From an uncultured Acetatifactor sp. (lineage in GTDB: Bacteria > Bacillota > Clostridia > Lachnospirales > Lachnospiraceae): a stretch of DNA of 45,258 nucleotides. A program made the translations under genes and the position numbers. Of the stretch, positions 16,283-25,749 are shown piece after piece. Location: contig CANPYT010000014.1 in the NCBI GenBank assembly GCA_947588705.1, positions 1 through 45,258 of the forward strand, written 5' to 3'. The notes beneath the pieces are model-generated. The model was not told where the DNA came from and searched no databases. It was given only the letters and a program-made list of their open reading frames with translations. Numbering within the stretch: position 1 is the stretch's first letter; the number at the start of each line of letters is the position of its first letter.

Positions 16283-18712
16283 TCACTTTTCCGCCTTGAC
16301 TTTCATGGTCAAACTGATGCGCTTCTTGGCCGCGTCCACGCTCATGACCTGGACGTCCACGATATCGCCAACGCTGACCGCCTCCAGCGGATGCTTGATG
16401 AAACGGTCTGTTATCTGGGAAATATGCACCAGGCCGTCCTGATGGACACCGATATCCACAAACACCCCGAAGTCGATGACGTTGCGGACGGTTCCCTTCA
16501 AGACCATACCCGGCTTTAGGTCCTTTATGTCCAGCACATCGCTGCGCAGGATAGGCTTCGGCATATCGTCACGGGGGTCGCGGGCCGGTTTTTCCAGCTC
16601 TTTCAGGATATCCGTCAGCGTGATCTCGCCGATGCCAAGCTCTTCCGCCAACTGTTTCTTATTGGAGATACGCTTCTCCAAACCCGATACGGCTGTCCGG
16701 GAAACAGTGCCGCCCGCGGCCCCGCTTCCGCCCGCCATGCCGTTGACTTTGTTGGTCGATCCCTTTTGTGACACCTCTTCCGCCTCCGCTGTCATACCAC
16801 CCATAGCCGCTGCCAGAGCCTTTCCCATGGCAGTGCTGGTGTTGCGGATCTGGATGGGCCGGGCCTTTTTCTTTTGTGACACTTCTGCCACACTGCCTGT
16901 CGGTGCGGCCGGAGCCTTCTTTTCCGCGGCTTTTTCGGCTGCTGCCTTCTTTTGTGCGACACGGACGTCATCCATCGTCATACCCAGCTTTTCCAAAAGC
17001 TTCTCCGCCGCCTCATAGGACTCGGGATGGACGCTGGTGGCGTCCAGGGGATTGTCTCCGTCAAGGATCCGCAGGAAGCCCGCGCACTGCTCATACGCCT
17101 TCGGCCCAAGCTTAGCCACCTTGAGCAGCTGTTTCCGGTTGGTAAAACGGCCGTTCTGCTCCCTGTAATCTACGATATTCTTGGCGATTGTCTTGCTGAT
17201 CCCGGAGATATACTCCAACAGTGAGACCGACGCGGTATTTAAGTCCACGCCCACCCGGTTCACGCTGTCCTCCACCACTCCGCTCAGCGCCTCCCCAAGC
17301 TTTTTCTGGTTCATGTCATGCTGATACTGGCCGACGCCAATGGATTTCGGGTCGATCTTCACAAGCTCCGCCAGCGGGTCCTGGAGCCTCCTGGCGATGG
17401 ACGCGGCGCTTCTCTGGCCCACATCAAAATTGGGAAATTCCTCCGTGGCCAGCTTGCTGGCGGAGTAAACGCTGGCGCCCGCCTCGCTCACGATCACATA
17501 CTGCACCGGCCTGTCCAGCTCCTTCAAAAGCTCCACGATCACCTGCTCCGACTCCCGGGAGGCGGTTCCATTCCCGACGGAGATCAGATCCACATGGTAT
17601 TTCCCTATCAGACGCTTCAGCTCTGTTTTTGCTTCCTCCACCTTGTTCTGCGGCGCGGTGGGATAGATCACTTTTGTATCCAGCACCTTCCCCGTGGGGT
17701 CTACCACAGCAAGCTTGCAGCCGGTGCGGAATGCGGGATCCCATCCCAGCACCACTTTCCCGGCGATGGGCGGCTGAAGCAGCAGCTGCTCCAGATTTTT
17801 ACCAAAGACGGCGATTGCGCCATCCTCCGCCTTCTCCGTAAGGTACCCCCGTATCTCCCGCTCGATGGCCGGAGCGATCAGCCGGTCATAGCTGTCCTGC
17901 ACCGCCTCTTTCAGTATGGGGGCGGTATAGGGATTCTCCCTGGTCACTGTCTTCTTTTCCAGGAATCGCAGGATCCTCTCCTCCGGGGCGTTGACTTTTA
18001 CGGTCAGAAACTTCTCCGCCTCCCCTCTGTTCAGGGCCAGCACCCTGTGGCCCGCGATCTTCTTCACAGGCTCCTCAAACTGATAATACATTTCGTAGAC
18101 GCTCTGCGCCTTCTCGTCTCTGGCGGAACTGGTCACGATCCCTTCCTCCATGGTCAGTTCCCGGATATAGCTTCGGTAGTCCGCGTCGTCGGAAATCCCC
18201 TCGGCAATAATATCCTTGGCCCCCTGCAGCGCCTCCTCCGGCGAAGCGACTCTCTTCTCCTCCGGGGCGTCCTCTCCTGCCACATACTTGGCCGCCTCCT
18301 CCAGGACAGGCGTCGTTGCCTCCTGCGCCAGAATATATTCCGCCAGGCCGCCCAGCCCCTTCTCCTTTGCCACGCTGGCTCGGGTCTTCCTCTTAGGGCG
18401 ATACGGGCGGTAGAGATCTTCCACCGCCACCAGTGTCTGGGCCGCCAGGATCTTCTCCTTCAGCTCCGGCGTCAGCTTCCCCTGTTCCTCTATGCTGCCC
18501 AGCACCTGTTCTTTCTTTTCCTCCAGATTCCGCAGATAAGCAAGCCGCTCGTTCAGGTCGCGTAACTGCTCATCGTTCAGGGAGCCGGTCGCCTCCTTTC
18601 TGTACCGGGAGATAAAGGGGATAGTGTTGCCCTCGTCGATCAGTTTCACAGCAGCTTCCACCTGCCATTTTTCCACTTTCAGTTCTTCTTTGAGTTTCAG
18701 AATAATATCCAT
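16283..18712 (-). CDS. tex: Tex-family RNA-binding transcription accessory protein
   Basis: Tex proteins bind nucleic acid and RNA polymerase-associated complexes; their exact role is unsettled. The 809-residue protein has the N-terminal helical Tex domain (IPFISRYRKEATGSL, LEDLYRPYR-like VEDLYRPYRPKRKTRA), the YqgF RNase-H-like domain (GWDPAFRTGCKLAVVDPTGK), helix-hairpin-helix repeats (NTASVSLLEYISGI, FTNRKQLLKVAKLG) and a C-terminal S1 domain from about 732. It is longer than typical Tex (about 720-780) because residues 585-682 are a low-complexity segment rich in Ala, Lys and Gly between HhH and S1. The gene has its own promoter at 18784-18812. Confidence 0.95.
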   Translation of the reverse strand: MDIILKLKEELKVEKWQVEAAVKLIDEGNTIPFISRYRKEATGSLNDEQLRDLNERLAYLRNLEEKKEQVLGSIEEQGKLTPELKEKILAAQTLVAVEDLYRPYRPKRKTRASVAKEKGLGGLAEYILAQEATTPVLEEAAKYVAGEDAPEEKRVASPEEALQGAKDIIAEGISDDADYRSYIRELTMEEGIVTSSARDEKAQSVYEMYYQFEEPVKKIAGHRVLALNRGEAEKFLTVKVNAPEERILRFLEKKTVTRENPYTAPILKEAVQDSYDRLIAPAIEREIRGYLTEKAEDGAIAVFGKNLEQLLLQPPIAGKVVLGWDPAFRTGCKLAVVDPTGKVLDTKVIYPTAPQNKVEEAKTELKRLIGKYHVDLISVGNGTASRESEQVIVELLKELDRPVQYVIVSEAGASVYSASKLATEEFPNFDVGQRSAASIARRLQDPLAELVKIDPKSIGVGQYQHDMNQKKLGEALSGVVEDSVNRVGVDLNTASVSLLEYISGISKTIAKNIVDYREQNGRFTNRKQLLKVAKLGPKAYEQCAGFLRILDGDNPLDATSVHPESYEAAEKLLEKLGMTMDDVRVAQKKAAAEKAAEKKAPAAPTGSVAEVSQKKKARPIQIRNTSTAMGKALAAAMGGMTAEAEEVSQKGSTNKVNGMAGGSGAAGGTVSRTAVSGLEKRISNKKQLAEELGIGEITLTDILKELEKPARDPRDDMPKPILRSDVLDIKDLKPGMVLKGTVRNVIDFGVFVDIGVHQDGLVHISQITDRFIKHPLEAVSVGDIVDVQVMSVDAAKKRISLTMKVKAEK

Positions 18713-18783
18713 TTTCTTCCATGCCTTTCTGCTGTAGGGATATGTGGGACGCTCCTGCCTCTGCCGGCCCGTCCTCCGGGTAC

Positions 18784-18812
18784 ATTATACTAAAAAAAAC
18801 ATTCTTCCGCAA
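18784..18812 (-). promoter_or_regulatory. Promoter for tex
   Basis: TTGCGG (18812-18807) and a perfect TATAAT (18789-18784) are 17 bases apart on the minus strand, giving a leader of about 65 bases. Confidence 0.7.
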
Positions 18813-18835
18813 GTTTTATAGACCTCTCCCGAAGC

Positions 18836-18932
18836 AACAGTTCAGCCGCGCCATTCGCAAAACCGCGCTTACGCGCTTTTCGTCGCTCCGCGACTTCCTT
18901 TGTTCATAAGATGGCGCTCCCTCGGATTTGGC
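18836..18932 (-). repeat. Structured repeat, truncated copy C
   Basis: This copy is inverted relative to A and B. It keeps the terminal AACAGTTCAGCC, the GCGCCAT/ATGGCGC arm, the GCGCTTACGCGC core and TTCATAAGATGGCGCTCCCTC, but ends at CGGATTTGGCGG where the long hairpin should begin. The small hairpin GTCGC-TCC-GCGAC corresponds to GGCGC/GCGCC in copy A. It lies between the divergent promoters of tex and the 19022 gene. Confidence 0.75.
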
Positions 18933-18939
18933 GGAAGCA

Positions 18940-18968
18940 TTGACATTCCAAACGAGAAATGTTACATT
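18940..18968 (+). promoter_or_regulatory. Promoter for the 19022-20807 group
   Basis: TTGACA (18940-18945) and TACATT (18963-18968) are 17 bases apart, starting just beyond the truncated repeat copy C. Confidence 0.55.
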
Positions 18969-19021
18969 TATTTTAAACAGTGGAGAACTGATTTTCAGAA
19001 AACAGTGAGGGATCCTGTCTC

Positions 19022-19480
19022 ATGGATGGCAACCGGAATTCAGACAACCGATCAGACAAAAGCCAATGGGACCGCTGGAACAGCGACGCTTCCAACAGCA
19101 GCTATTACAACCAGCCGGTCCACAGGCCCTACGGCCAGGCATTCAGCTATGCTTCCTTTATCATGGGAATGCTCTCCGTCACCATCGGCTGCTGCGGCCT
19201 GTCCATTCCCCTGAGCGCCCTCGGCGTCCTTTTCGCCCTGCTTGCCCATCGGAAGGGCCGGAGGATGAACAGCACAGCCAAGAGCGGCCTGGTTTTGTCC
19301 TGTATCGGCGCCGTGCTGGGCGTATGCCTGGCCGTGTATTCCTTCCTTGCCATGCCCGGCATAATGAAGCAGTTCCAGGCGCTCAGCCAATCCCAGTCCG
19401 AAGCCAGCCCCTACGGCGAGCTTCTAAACCGGTATTACGATTATCTTTCTGATTATTACGGGATTCCCGCAGAAGAATAG
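19022..19480 (+). CDS. Small membrane protein, DUF4190-like
   Basis: The 152-residue product has a polar N-terminus rich in Asn, Ser and Tyr (MDGNRNSDNRSDKSQWDRW), two transmembrane segments (about 42-74 and 89-112), a Gly/Cys-rich turn (IGCCGLSIPLSALGVLFA) and a short polar tail. The pattern of FIMGMLSV, then LGVLFALLAHRKGRRMN, then AKSGLVLSCIGAVLG is that of DUF4190-type proteins, which often follow a disordered or zinc-ribbon head. Function is unknown. GAGGGA lies 9 bases before the ATG. Next gene is 12 bp on. Confidence 0.8.
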   Translation: MDGNRNSDNRSDKSQWDRWNSDASNSSYYNQPVHRPYGQAFSYASFIMGMLSVTIGCCGLSIPLSALGVLFALLAHRKGRRMNSTAKSGLVLSCIGAVLGVCLAVYSFLAMPGIMKQFQALSQSQSEASPYGELLNRYYDYLSDYYGIPAEE

Positions 19481-19492
19481 GAGGAACCGAAT

Positions 19493-20023
19493 ATGAGTGA
19501 TATCATGCTTTCCCTTTCGCCAGATCGCTATCCCCTCAGTCAGGGCGGCCTGTACGGGTACGTTCCCGGTTCCGCCGGGGAAACCGGCCCTCTGAGAGGG
19601 CTGACAGACCCGGAAAAGGAAAAAGAGGAAAAAGAAGAAAAAGAGAAAAAAGGGATCCAGGATCCCACGGAAGAGTGCCAGACCTGCAAAAACCGTAAGT
19701 ACAAGGACAAATCCAACGAGATGGTGTCCTTCAAATCCCCCGCCCACCTCTCCCCGGAGAATGCCGCATCCGCAGTCCGGGCCCATGAGCAGGAGCATGT
19801 GTCCAACGCGTATGCAAAGGCCGCTACAAACAACGGGAAGGTGCTCTCCGCCTCCGTTTCCATCCACACGGCGGTCTGTCCGGAGTGCGGCCGCACCTAT
19901 ATTGCCGGCGGCACCACACGTACACAGATCAAGTATTACAACGAGGACAATCCGTACCAAAAGAGCCTGAAATCAGCCGACAGGGCCAAATACAGCGGAA
20001 TGAACCTGGATTACGCGGTGTAG
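19493..20023 (+). CDS. Putative HExxH zinc metallopeptidase (SprA-related)
   Basis: The 176-residue product contains HEQEH at 98-102 inside VRAHEQEHVSNAYAKA, the HExxH zinc-peptidase motif in a context like SprA-related proteins (EVRAHExxH). Two cysteine pairs, CQTC (62-65) and CPEC (129-132), flank this core and could form a second metal site. Residues 41-54 are an unbroken Glu/Lys run. There is no signal peptide, so it is probably cytoplasmic unless exported differently. AGGAGG precedes the ATG. It lies between two membrane protein genes read the same way. The protease activity and any target are inference. Confidence 0.75.
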   Translation: MSDIMLSLSPDRYPLSQGGLYGYVPGSAGETGPLRGLTDPEKEKEEKEEKEKKGIQDPTEECQTCKNRKYKDKSNEMVSFKSPAHLSPENAASAVRAHEQEHVSNAYAKAATNNGKVLSASVSIHTAVCPECGRTYIAGGTTRTQIKYYNEDNPYQKSLKSADRAKYSGMNLDYAV

Positions 20024-20060
20024 GCGGCATCCAAAATTTTTTTCCAGTGGAGAAGTCGGA

Positions 20061-20807
20061 ATGAAGCGATATAAGAAATGCTATGAATTGAAAAACACAG
20101 CCAAAGATAAACTGGACGGCAAGTATGGATCCGCGGTGTTGATCTGCTTCCTGGCATCCCTGCTCTCTACCGTGGCGTCTCTTGCCGTCAGCGGCCTGCT
20201 CCCCGGCACAGATTCCCTGATCGCCCTTTATACGATCCAGGCCCTGGTCTCCTTTTTGCTCTCCTGGATCCTGGGGATCCTGGATTTTGGGCTGACATTT
20301 TACTTTCTAAAGGCTGCCTGCGGCCAGGGATGTTCCGCAGACGACCTTTTTTACGGCTTCCGGGGCGATTCCGCCAAGATCCTCACCGTGTCCGGCGTCC
20401 GCGCCTTTGTAAATGCCCTCTGCGTACTGCCCACCCAATACCTGCTGGACGCCTCTCTGTACCGGCCAAGCCTCACGCTGGCTCTCTGCGCGGTCCTGGC
20501 TGCCCTTCTTGGAATCTGCATTCATCTGGCCGCGGGGCTGGCCCTGATGCTGTCCTTTTTCGTCATGCTGGACTTCCCGGACAAGTCCGCCCGGGAGATC
20601 CTGGAGCTCAGCTTCCGCCTCATCCGGGGGCGCCGAAAGAGCCTGTTCTTTCTACAGCTTAGCTTTCTACCCCTGGAGTTTCTGTGCATATGCAGCCTCT
20701 TCATCGGTTATCTGTGGCTTGCGCCCTACCGGAATATGGCTTACACCTGTTATTTCCTGGACCTGATGAATCCGGCCGAGACCGCTTCCGCCCCTGTGCA
20801 TGCCTGA
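20061..20807 (+). CDS. DUF975-family membrane protein
   Basis: The 248-residue product begins with a short soluble part (MKRYKKCYELKNTAKDKLDG) followed by five or six hydrophobic segments; GILDFGLTFYFLKAA and FVMLDFPDKSAREILELSFRLIRGRR are typical of DUF975 proteins of Firmicutes, whose function is unknown. GGAG precedes the ATG. It ends 23 bp from the convergent end of prfB, with no strong terminator in between. Confidence 0.85.
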   Translation: MKRYKKCYELKNTAKDKLDGKYGSAVLICFLASLLSTVASLAVSGLLPGTDSLIALYTIQALVSFLLSWILGILDFGLTFYFLKAACGQGCSADDLFYGFRGDSAKILTVSGVRAFVNALCVLPTQYLLDASLYRPSLTLALCAVLAALLGICIHLAAGLALMLSFFVMLDFPDKSAREILELSFRLIRGRRKSLFFLQLSFLPLEFLCICSLFIGYLWLAPYRNMAYTCYFLDLMNPAETASAPVHA

Positions 20808-20829
20808 AAGGCTTATGCCTTACGATCCT

Positions 20830-21961
20830 TTAATTTTCTGAATTTTCCGTACCGTTTTTCATGCTGATCCATTTCAGATAGCCGTTGATAAACAGATCCA
20901 GCCCCCCGTCCAGCACGGAGTCCACATTCCCGGTCTCCACCTCGGTCCTGTGGTCCTTCACCATGGTGTAAGGCTGAAGCACATAGGAGCGGATCTGGCT
21001 GCCCCAGGCGATGTCCTTGATTTCTCCCCGGATGTCGGAAAGCTTTTCCACATTGGCCTCCTGCTTGAGCAGATAGAGTTTTGCTTTCAGCATCTGCATG
21101 GCCTTGTCTTTGTTCTGGAACTGGCTTCGCTCGTTCTGGCACTGTACCACCGTTCCCGTGGGGATATGCGTGATACGGATGGCGGAGGAAGTCTTGTTGA
21201 TATGCTGGCCCCCGGCGCCGCTGCTTCGATATGTGTCAATGCGCAGATCCTTCTCGTCGATCTCCACGTCCAGGTCTTCCTCGATATCCGGCATCACATC
21301 CAAAGAGACAAAAGAGGTCTGGCGCTTGCCCTGTGCGTTGAAAGGGGAGATCCGCACCAGCCTGTGCACCCCCTTCTCCGATTTCAGGTAGCCGTAAGCG
21401 TTGGGGCCGTTGACCTGGAAAGTTACGGATTTTATACCCGCCTCATCGCCGTCCAGGTAATCCAGCACTTCGATCTCAAAGCCTTTTCTCTCCGCCCATC
21501 TGGTATACATGCGGTACAGCATACTGCACCAGTCGCAGCTCTCCGTACCGCCCGCTCCCGCGTTCAGCTTCAGGATGGCATTGTCCTTGTCGTACTCGCC
21601 GGACAGGAGCGTACTGAGCCGCAGCTCTTCCAGCTCACCGATAAATTCATCCAGTTCCGCCCGGATATCCGGGATCATGGAAGCGTCATTCTCCTCATAG
21701 CCCAGCTCGATCAGTTCCAGGATATCGTCATACTGTGTGCGGAGCTTTTCTATCCCTTCCACGGTATCCTTCAGGTTCTTCAGCTCCTTCATCTTGTTGT
21801 TAGAACGTTCGGGGTCATCCCAGAATCCCGGGGCACCCATCTCCATCTCCAGTTCTTCTATCCGTTTTGACTTGTCAGCCAGGTTAAAGTGAATCCCTCA
21901 CTTCCGCTAATGGAGTTTCGTAAGTCAGCAGTTCTGACTTCATCTGATCAAGTTCTACCAC
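20830..21961 (-). CDS. prfB: Peptide chain release factor 2, made by +1 programmed frameshift
   Basis: RF2 ends translation at UGA and UAA. The gene is split into two frames: GTG at 21961 (after AAGGTGA) starts 25 codons ending CTT, then in-frame TAA at 21886-21884; skipping one base continues as AAC CTG GCT GAC AAG ... to the stop at 20830. The joined product is about 376 residues, normal for RF2. It carries the stop-codon-reading SPF motif (RISPFNAQG) and the catalytic GGQ (SSGAGGQHINKTSSA). The usual frameshift site is CTT TGA C; here it is CTT TAA C, so the residue after Leu is Asn rather than the usual Asp. It lies downstream of secA, a common order. Confidence 0.93.
21883..21901 (-). 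promoter_or_regulatory. prfB frameshift signal with UAA
   Basis: On the transcript GTGAGGGATTCACTTTAAC contains a Shine-Dalgarno-like AGGGA, then the slippery CTT, then TAA and C. RF2 level normally controls the shift by competing at UGA; at UAA, RF1 would also compete. Confidence 0.8.
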
Positions 21962-22073
21962 TTTGCGTCACCTTCTTTCTAAAGACTTTTTTGTGATTTC
22001 TGTTTTCCGCCATCTCGGCTTTTCGTCATTTGTCTTTGCCGTTTTATCTTTGCTTTCCGCCATTTCGGCTGTT

Positions 22074-24641
22074 TTACGCCTTGCGCCCGCAGCACTGCTT
22101 ATACTTCTTGCCGCTTCCGCAGGGGCAGGGATCGTTGGGATAGATCTTGGCGTTTTCCTTCTTCACAGGCGCCTTCGCCACACTGTCGTCCTTGTTGGTC
22201 CCGGTAACCTGGGCCACCTGTTCCCGCTCCACCTTTTGTTCCACCTTGATATGGAACAGCAGGCGCACGGTCTCTTCCTTGATATTCTGCGTCATCTCAT
22301 CAAACATGTTATAGCCGCTCATCTTGTATTCCACCAGCGGATCCCTCTGGCCGTATGCCTGAAGACCGATCCCCTGCCGCAGCTGCTCCATGTCGTCGAT
22401 ATGATCCATCCACTTCCGGTCGATGACCTTCAAAAGGATCACCCTCTCCAGCTCACGGATGACCTCCGCATTGGGAAATTCCGCCTCCTTGCTCTCATAG
22501 AGCTTTACGGCCTCCTCTTTCAGCTGCTGCTTGAGGCTGTTTTTCTTAGGCTTCTTCACCCGCTCCAGAGTCACGGGCTCCAGGGGTATGGTGGGGATCA
22601 GGAGTGTATTCAGCTCATTGAAATTCCACTCTTCCGCCTCGGCATCGTCGTTTATGCTGATATCCACGCAATTCTCGGTGATATCCGTGATCATCTTGTA
22701 GATAAAGTCCCGCATACTCTCGCCATCCAGGATTCTGCGGCGCTCATCGTAAATGATCTCTCTCTGTTCGCTCATCACCCTGTCATATTCCAGCAGGTTC
22801 TTACGGATCCCAAAGTTGTTGTTCTCGATCTTCTTCTGGGCGGACTCAATGGCATTGGTCAGCGCCTTATGTTCGATCTCCTGGCCCTCCGGCACCCCGA
22901 GGGCATTGAACATACCGATGAGGCGCTCGGAGCCAAACAGCCGCATCAGGTCGTCTTCCAGGGAGATATAAAACTTGGATTCCCCGGGATCCCCCTGACG
23001 GCCGGAACGCCCTCTCAGCTGATTATCGATACGGCGCGACTCATGGCGCTCTGTCCCGATGATCTTTAAACCGCCGGCGGCTCTCGCCTCCTCATCCAGC
23101 TTGATATCCGTACCACGGCCGGCCATATTGGTGGCGATAGTGACCGCGCCGTGAATGCCGGCATCCGCCACGATCTCCGCCTCCAGCTCATGGAACTTGG
23201 CGTTCAGCACCTTATGGGGGATCCCCCGCTTGTTCAAAAGGCCGCTGAGTTCTTCGCTGGCATCGATATTGATCGTGCCCACCAGCACAGGCTGGCCCTT
23301 GGCATGGGCCGCCTCCACCGCGTCCACGATGGCTTTCAGTTTTTCTTTCTTGGTCTTGTAAACCGCGTCCTGGAGATCCTTGCGGATCACAGGCCGGTTG
23401 GTGGGGATCTCCACCACGTCCATGCCGTAGATCTCCCGGAACTCCTTCTCCTCCGTGAGGGCCGTACCGGTCATGCCGCATTTTTTCTCAAACAGGTTAA
23501 AGAAATTCTGGAATGTGATGGAAGCCAGCGTCATACTCTCCCGCTTTACCTTCACATGCTCTTTTGCCTCGATGGCCTGATGCAGCCCGTCCGAATACCT
23601 TCTTCCGGGCATGATACGCCCGGTAAATTCATCCACGATCAGCACCTGGTCGTCCTTCACCACATAATCCTGATCCCGGAACATCAGATTGTGCGCCCGC
23701 AGGGCCAGGATGATATTGTGCTGGATCTCCAGGTTCTCCGGATCGGCAAAGTTATCGATATGGAAGAAGTCTTCCACCTTCTTTACGCCTGCCTCCGTCA
23801 GGTTGATGACTTTATCCTTCTCGTTTACGATAAAATCGCCTGTCTCCTCCTGCACCACGCCCATGATGGCATCCATCTTTGTAAGTTCGTGCACGTCGTC
23901 GCCCCGCTGCATCCTGCGGGCCAGGAGGTCGCACATCTCATAAAGGGCGGTGGACTTTCCGCTCATGCCGGAAATGATAAGAGGCGTCCTGGCCTCGTCG
24001 ATCAGCACAGAGTCCACCTCATCGATGATGGCATAATGAAGCCCCCGCAGCACCAGTTGTTCTTTATAGATGACCCGGTTGTCCCGCAGATAATCAAATC
24101 CCAGCTCATTGTTGGTCACATAGGTGATATCGCAGGCATACGCCTTCTGGCGCTCCTCGCTGTTCATGCTGTTCAGCACGGCGCCGACCTTAAGCCCCAG
24201 GAACTCATGAACCTGCCCCATCCATTCGGAATCACGCTTCACCAGGTAATCGTTTACCGTGACCACATGCACTCCTTTGCCCGCAAGGGCATTCAGGTAA
24301 GACGGCAGCACCGCCACCAGCGTCTTTCCTTCACCGGTACGCATCTCCGCGATCCGGCCCTGGTGCATGATAATGCCGCCGATAAGCTGTACCCGGTAGG
24401 GCTCCATGTTCAGCACCCTTCTCGCCGCTTCCCGCACAGTGGCAAAAGCCTCCGGCAGCAGGTCATCCAGCGTCTCCCCATCGGCAAAACGCTTTTTGTA
24501 CTCCTCCGTCTTTGCCCTCAGCTCCTCGTCGGAGAGCGCCTGCATGGCGGGGCGCAGTTCCTCGATCTTGTTGACCAGCGGCTCTATGCGTTTCAGTTCC
24601 CTCTCGCTGTGTGTTCCGAATATCTTGTCAATTACTTTCAC
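22074..24641 (-). CDS. secA: Preprotein translocase ATPase SecA
   Basis: SecA drives secreted proteins through SecYEG by ATP hydrolysis. The product (855 residues from the GTG at 24641) begins [21 protein letters not shown], as SecA proteins do, and has Walker [74 protein letters not shown] and the C-terminal zinc motif [14 protein letters not shown]. The frame is open 31 codons further to an ATG at 24734, but a predicted promoter (24748-24776) would start transcription only about 7 bases before it and no ribosome site precedes it, so the GTG is preferred. Confidence 0.95.
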   Translation of the reverse strand: MKVIDKIFGTHSERELKRIEPLVNKIEELRPAMQALSDEELRAKTEEYKKRFADGETLDDLLPEAFATVREAARRVLNMEPYRVQLIGGIIMHQGRIAEMRTGEGKTLVAVLPSYLNALAGKGVHVVTVNDYLVKRDSEWMGQVHEFLGLKVGAVLNSMNSEERQKAYACDITYVTNNELGFDYLRDNRVIYKEQLVLRGLHYAIIDEVDSVLIDEARTPLIISGMSGKSTALYEMCDLLARRMQRGDDVHELTKMDAIMGVVQEETGDFIVNEKDKVINLTEAGVKKVEDFFHIDNFADPENLEIQHNIILALRAHNLMFRDQDYVVKDDQVLIVDEFTGRIMPGRRYSDGLHQAIEAKEHVKVKRESMTLASITFQNFFNLFEKKCGMTGTALTEEKEFREIYGMDVVEIPTNRPVIRKDLQDAVYKTKKEKLKAIVDAVEAAHAKGQPVLVGTINIDASEELSGLLNKRGIPHKVLNAKFHELEAEIVADAGIHGAVTIATNMAGRGTDIKLDEEARAAGGLKIIGTERHESRRIDNQLRGRSGRQGDPGESKFYISLEDDLMRLFGSERLIGMFNALGVPEGQEIEHKALTNAIESAQKKIENNNFGIRKNLLEYDRVMSEQREIIYDERRRILDGESMRDFIYKMITDITENCVDISINDDAEAEEWNFNELNTLLIPTIPLEPVTLERVKKPKKNSLKQQLKEEAVKLYESKEAEFPNAEVIRELERVILLKVIDRKWMDHIDDMEQLRQGIGLQAYGQRDPLVEYKMSGYNMFDEMTQNIKEETVRLLFHIKVEQKVEREQVAQVTGTNKDDSVAKAPVKKENAKIYPNDPCPCGSGKKYKQCCGRKA

Positions 24642-24747
24642 GTATTTCCATACCTTTCCGCAGCCCGCCGCGCTTCCCGCGATACCGGAGACATTAGGCT
24701 GCTGTGTCAAAAGCCTTTTCAGGCGCTGTGTCATAAATCCACGCTAT

Positions 24748-24776
24748 ATTGTAACAGATTTGGCAAACAGTTTCAA
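24748..24776 (-). promoter_or_regulatory. Promoter for secA-prfB
   Basis: TTGAAA (24776-24771) and TACAAT (24753-24748) are 17 bases apart on the minus strand. Transcription would begin near 24741, giving a leader of about 100 bases to the GTG start. Confidence 0.65.
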
Positions 24777-24840
24777 CACCTCATTACCGGTAAGCCATTA
24801 ACATTTTATGTACTTTTTATGAACTTAAAATACCAAAGCT

Positions 24841-25524
24841 TCAGCCTATTTCCACCATGTCCTTATAAATTCCGCCCAGCTCCCTCAGGCCCCGGGCGAT
24901 CATGGCGCCAAAGGCCACCGCGCCCGCGTACCGCAGGTGCGTATTGTCCTCCGACCTTTGGGGATGCTCCGCATACTCGCCCTCGCCGAAGAACATATAC
25001 AGGCTGCGGCTCTTTTTCTCTCCCATCTCTTCCAGGGCGGCCCTGCTCATTTGGTAGAGATCCACTAACGGCACCTGATGCTTCTGGGCCGTCTGCCTCA
25101 TAGCGGCCGCATAATCCCCATGATACCCGGCGCTCAATCGATGCTCCTCCTCGAAATTCCTGCGTTCCAGAGGGGTAATGAGCACCGGAAAAGCACCTTT
25201 AACCCTGGCGGCCTCTATAAAGATCTCCAGATTTTCTATATAAGAAGAAAACGGCTCCGTATATCGGGCGGGATCCGCCGTCTTTTCATCGTTATGCCCA
25301 AACTGAATAAAGAGGAAATCTCCCTCTCCGATCCTCTCCTCTATCGGCGCCAGACGGCCCTCATCCAGAAAGCTTTTGGTGCTGCGTCCGTTCTTTGCAT
25401 GATTTTCCAGACGGTATCCTTCCGCCAGGAACATGGGGAATACCTGGCCGATACCGGTCTGGGGATAAGTAGTATATTTGTTAGTCTGCACGGTGGAGTC
25501 ACCGGCCCAAAAAATCTGATTCAT
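24841..25524 (-). CDS. SGNH esterase, likely (rhamno)galacturonan acetylesterase, CE12-like
   Basis: This enzyme probably removes acetyl groups from pectic oligosaccharides. The 227-residue product has GDST at 8-11 (Ser10 nucleophile), an oxyanion-type QFGHNDEK, and DNTH at 193-196 (catalytic Asp and His), in the order of the GDSL/SGNH fold and with the spacing of CE12 enzymes such as YesT/RhgT. There is no signal peptide: the protein starts directly with MNQIFWAGDSTVQ, so it acts in the cytoplasm. GGAGGG precedes this ATG at 25524. It is downstream of the oligosaccharide importer genes and separated from them by terminator-like hairpins. Confidence 0.85.
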   Translation of the reverse strand: MNQIFWAGDSTVQTNKYTTYPQTGIGQVFPMFLAEGYRLENHAKNGRSTKSFLDEGRLAPIEERIGEGDFLFIQFGHNDEKTADPARYTEPFSSYIENLEIFIEAARVKGAFPVLITPLERRNFEEEHRLSAGYHGDYAAAMRQTAQKHQVPLVDLYQMSRAALEEMGEKKSRSLYMFFGEGEYAEHPQRSEDNTHLRYAGAVAFGAMIARGLRELGGIYKDMVEIG

Positions 25525-25695
25525 ATTCACCCTCCGTTTCCGCGCCGCTTCCCGCCCGTAACAAGTACGCCGGTATTTGCTGCAGGGAAGCATACAGCAA
25601 ACCGACGTCTGTCTCTAAAAGGCTGGCCGCAGGCCAGCGCACAGACGAAAAAGCGCACGGGCATATAGCCCGATATTGGTTTTACATTACATGAA

Positions 25696-25723
25696 AACAA
25701 GGGAAACCGAGGTTTCCCCTGTT
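25696..25723 (-). terminator. Terminator after the importer operon
   Basis: AACAAGGGAAACC and GGTTTCCCCTGTT form a 13-base near-perfect stem with a 2-base centre, followed by TTTTC on the transcript. A second hairpin, GCTGGCC/GGCCAGC (25622-25640), with TTTTAGAG after it, lies further down, still ahead of the acetylesterase gene. Confidence 0.65.
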
Positions 25724-25749
25724 AGAAAATGTATTCTGCTTTCTACGGA

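Noticed and set aside
23151..25103. 650-codon open frame opposite secA
   Set aside because: It runs across secA and into the acetylesterase gene on the other strand with no start signal or motif; a shadow frame.
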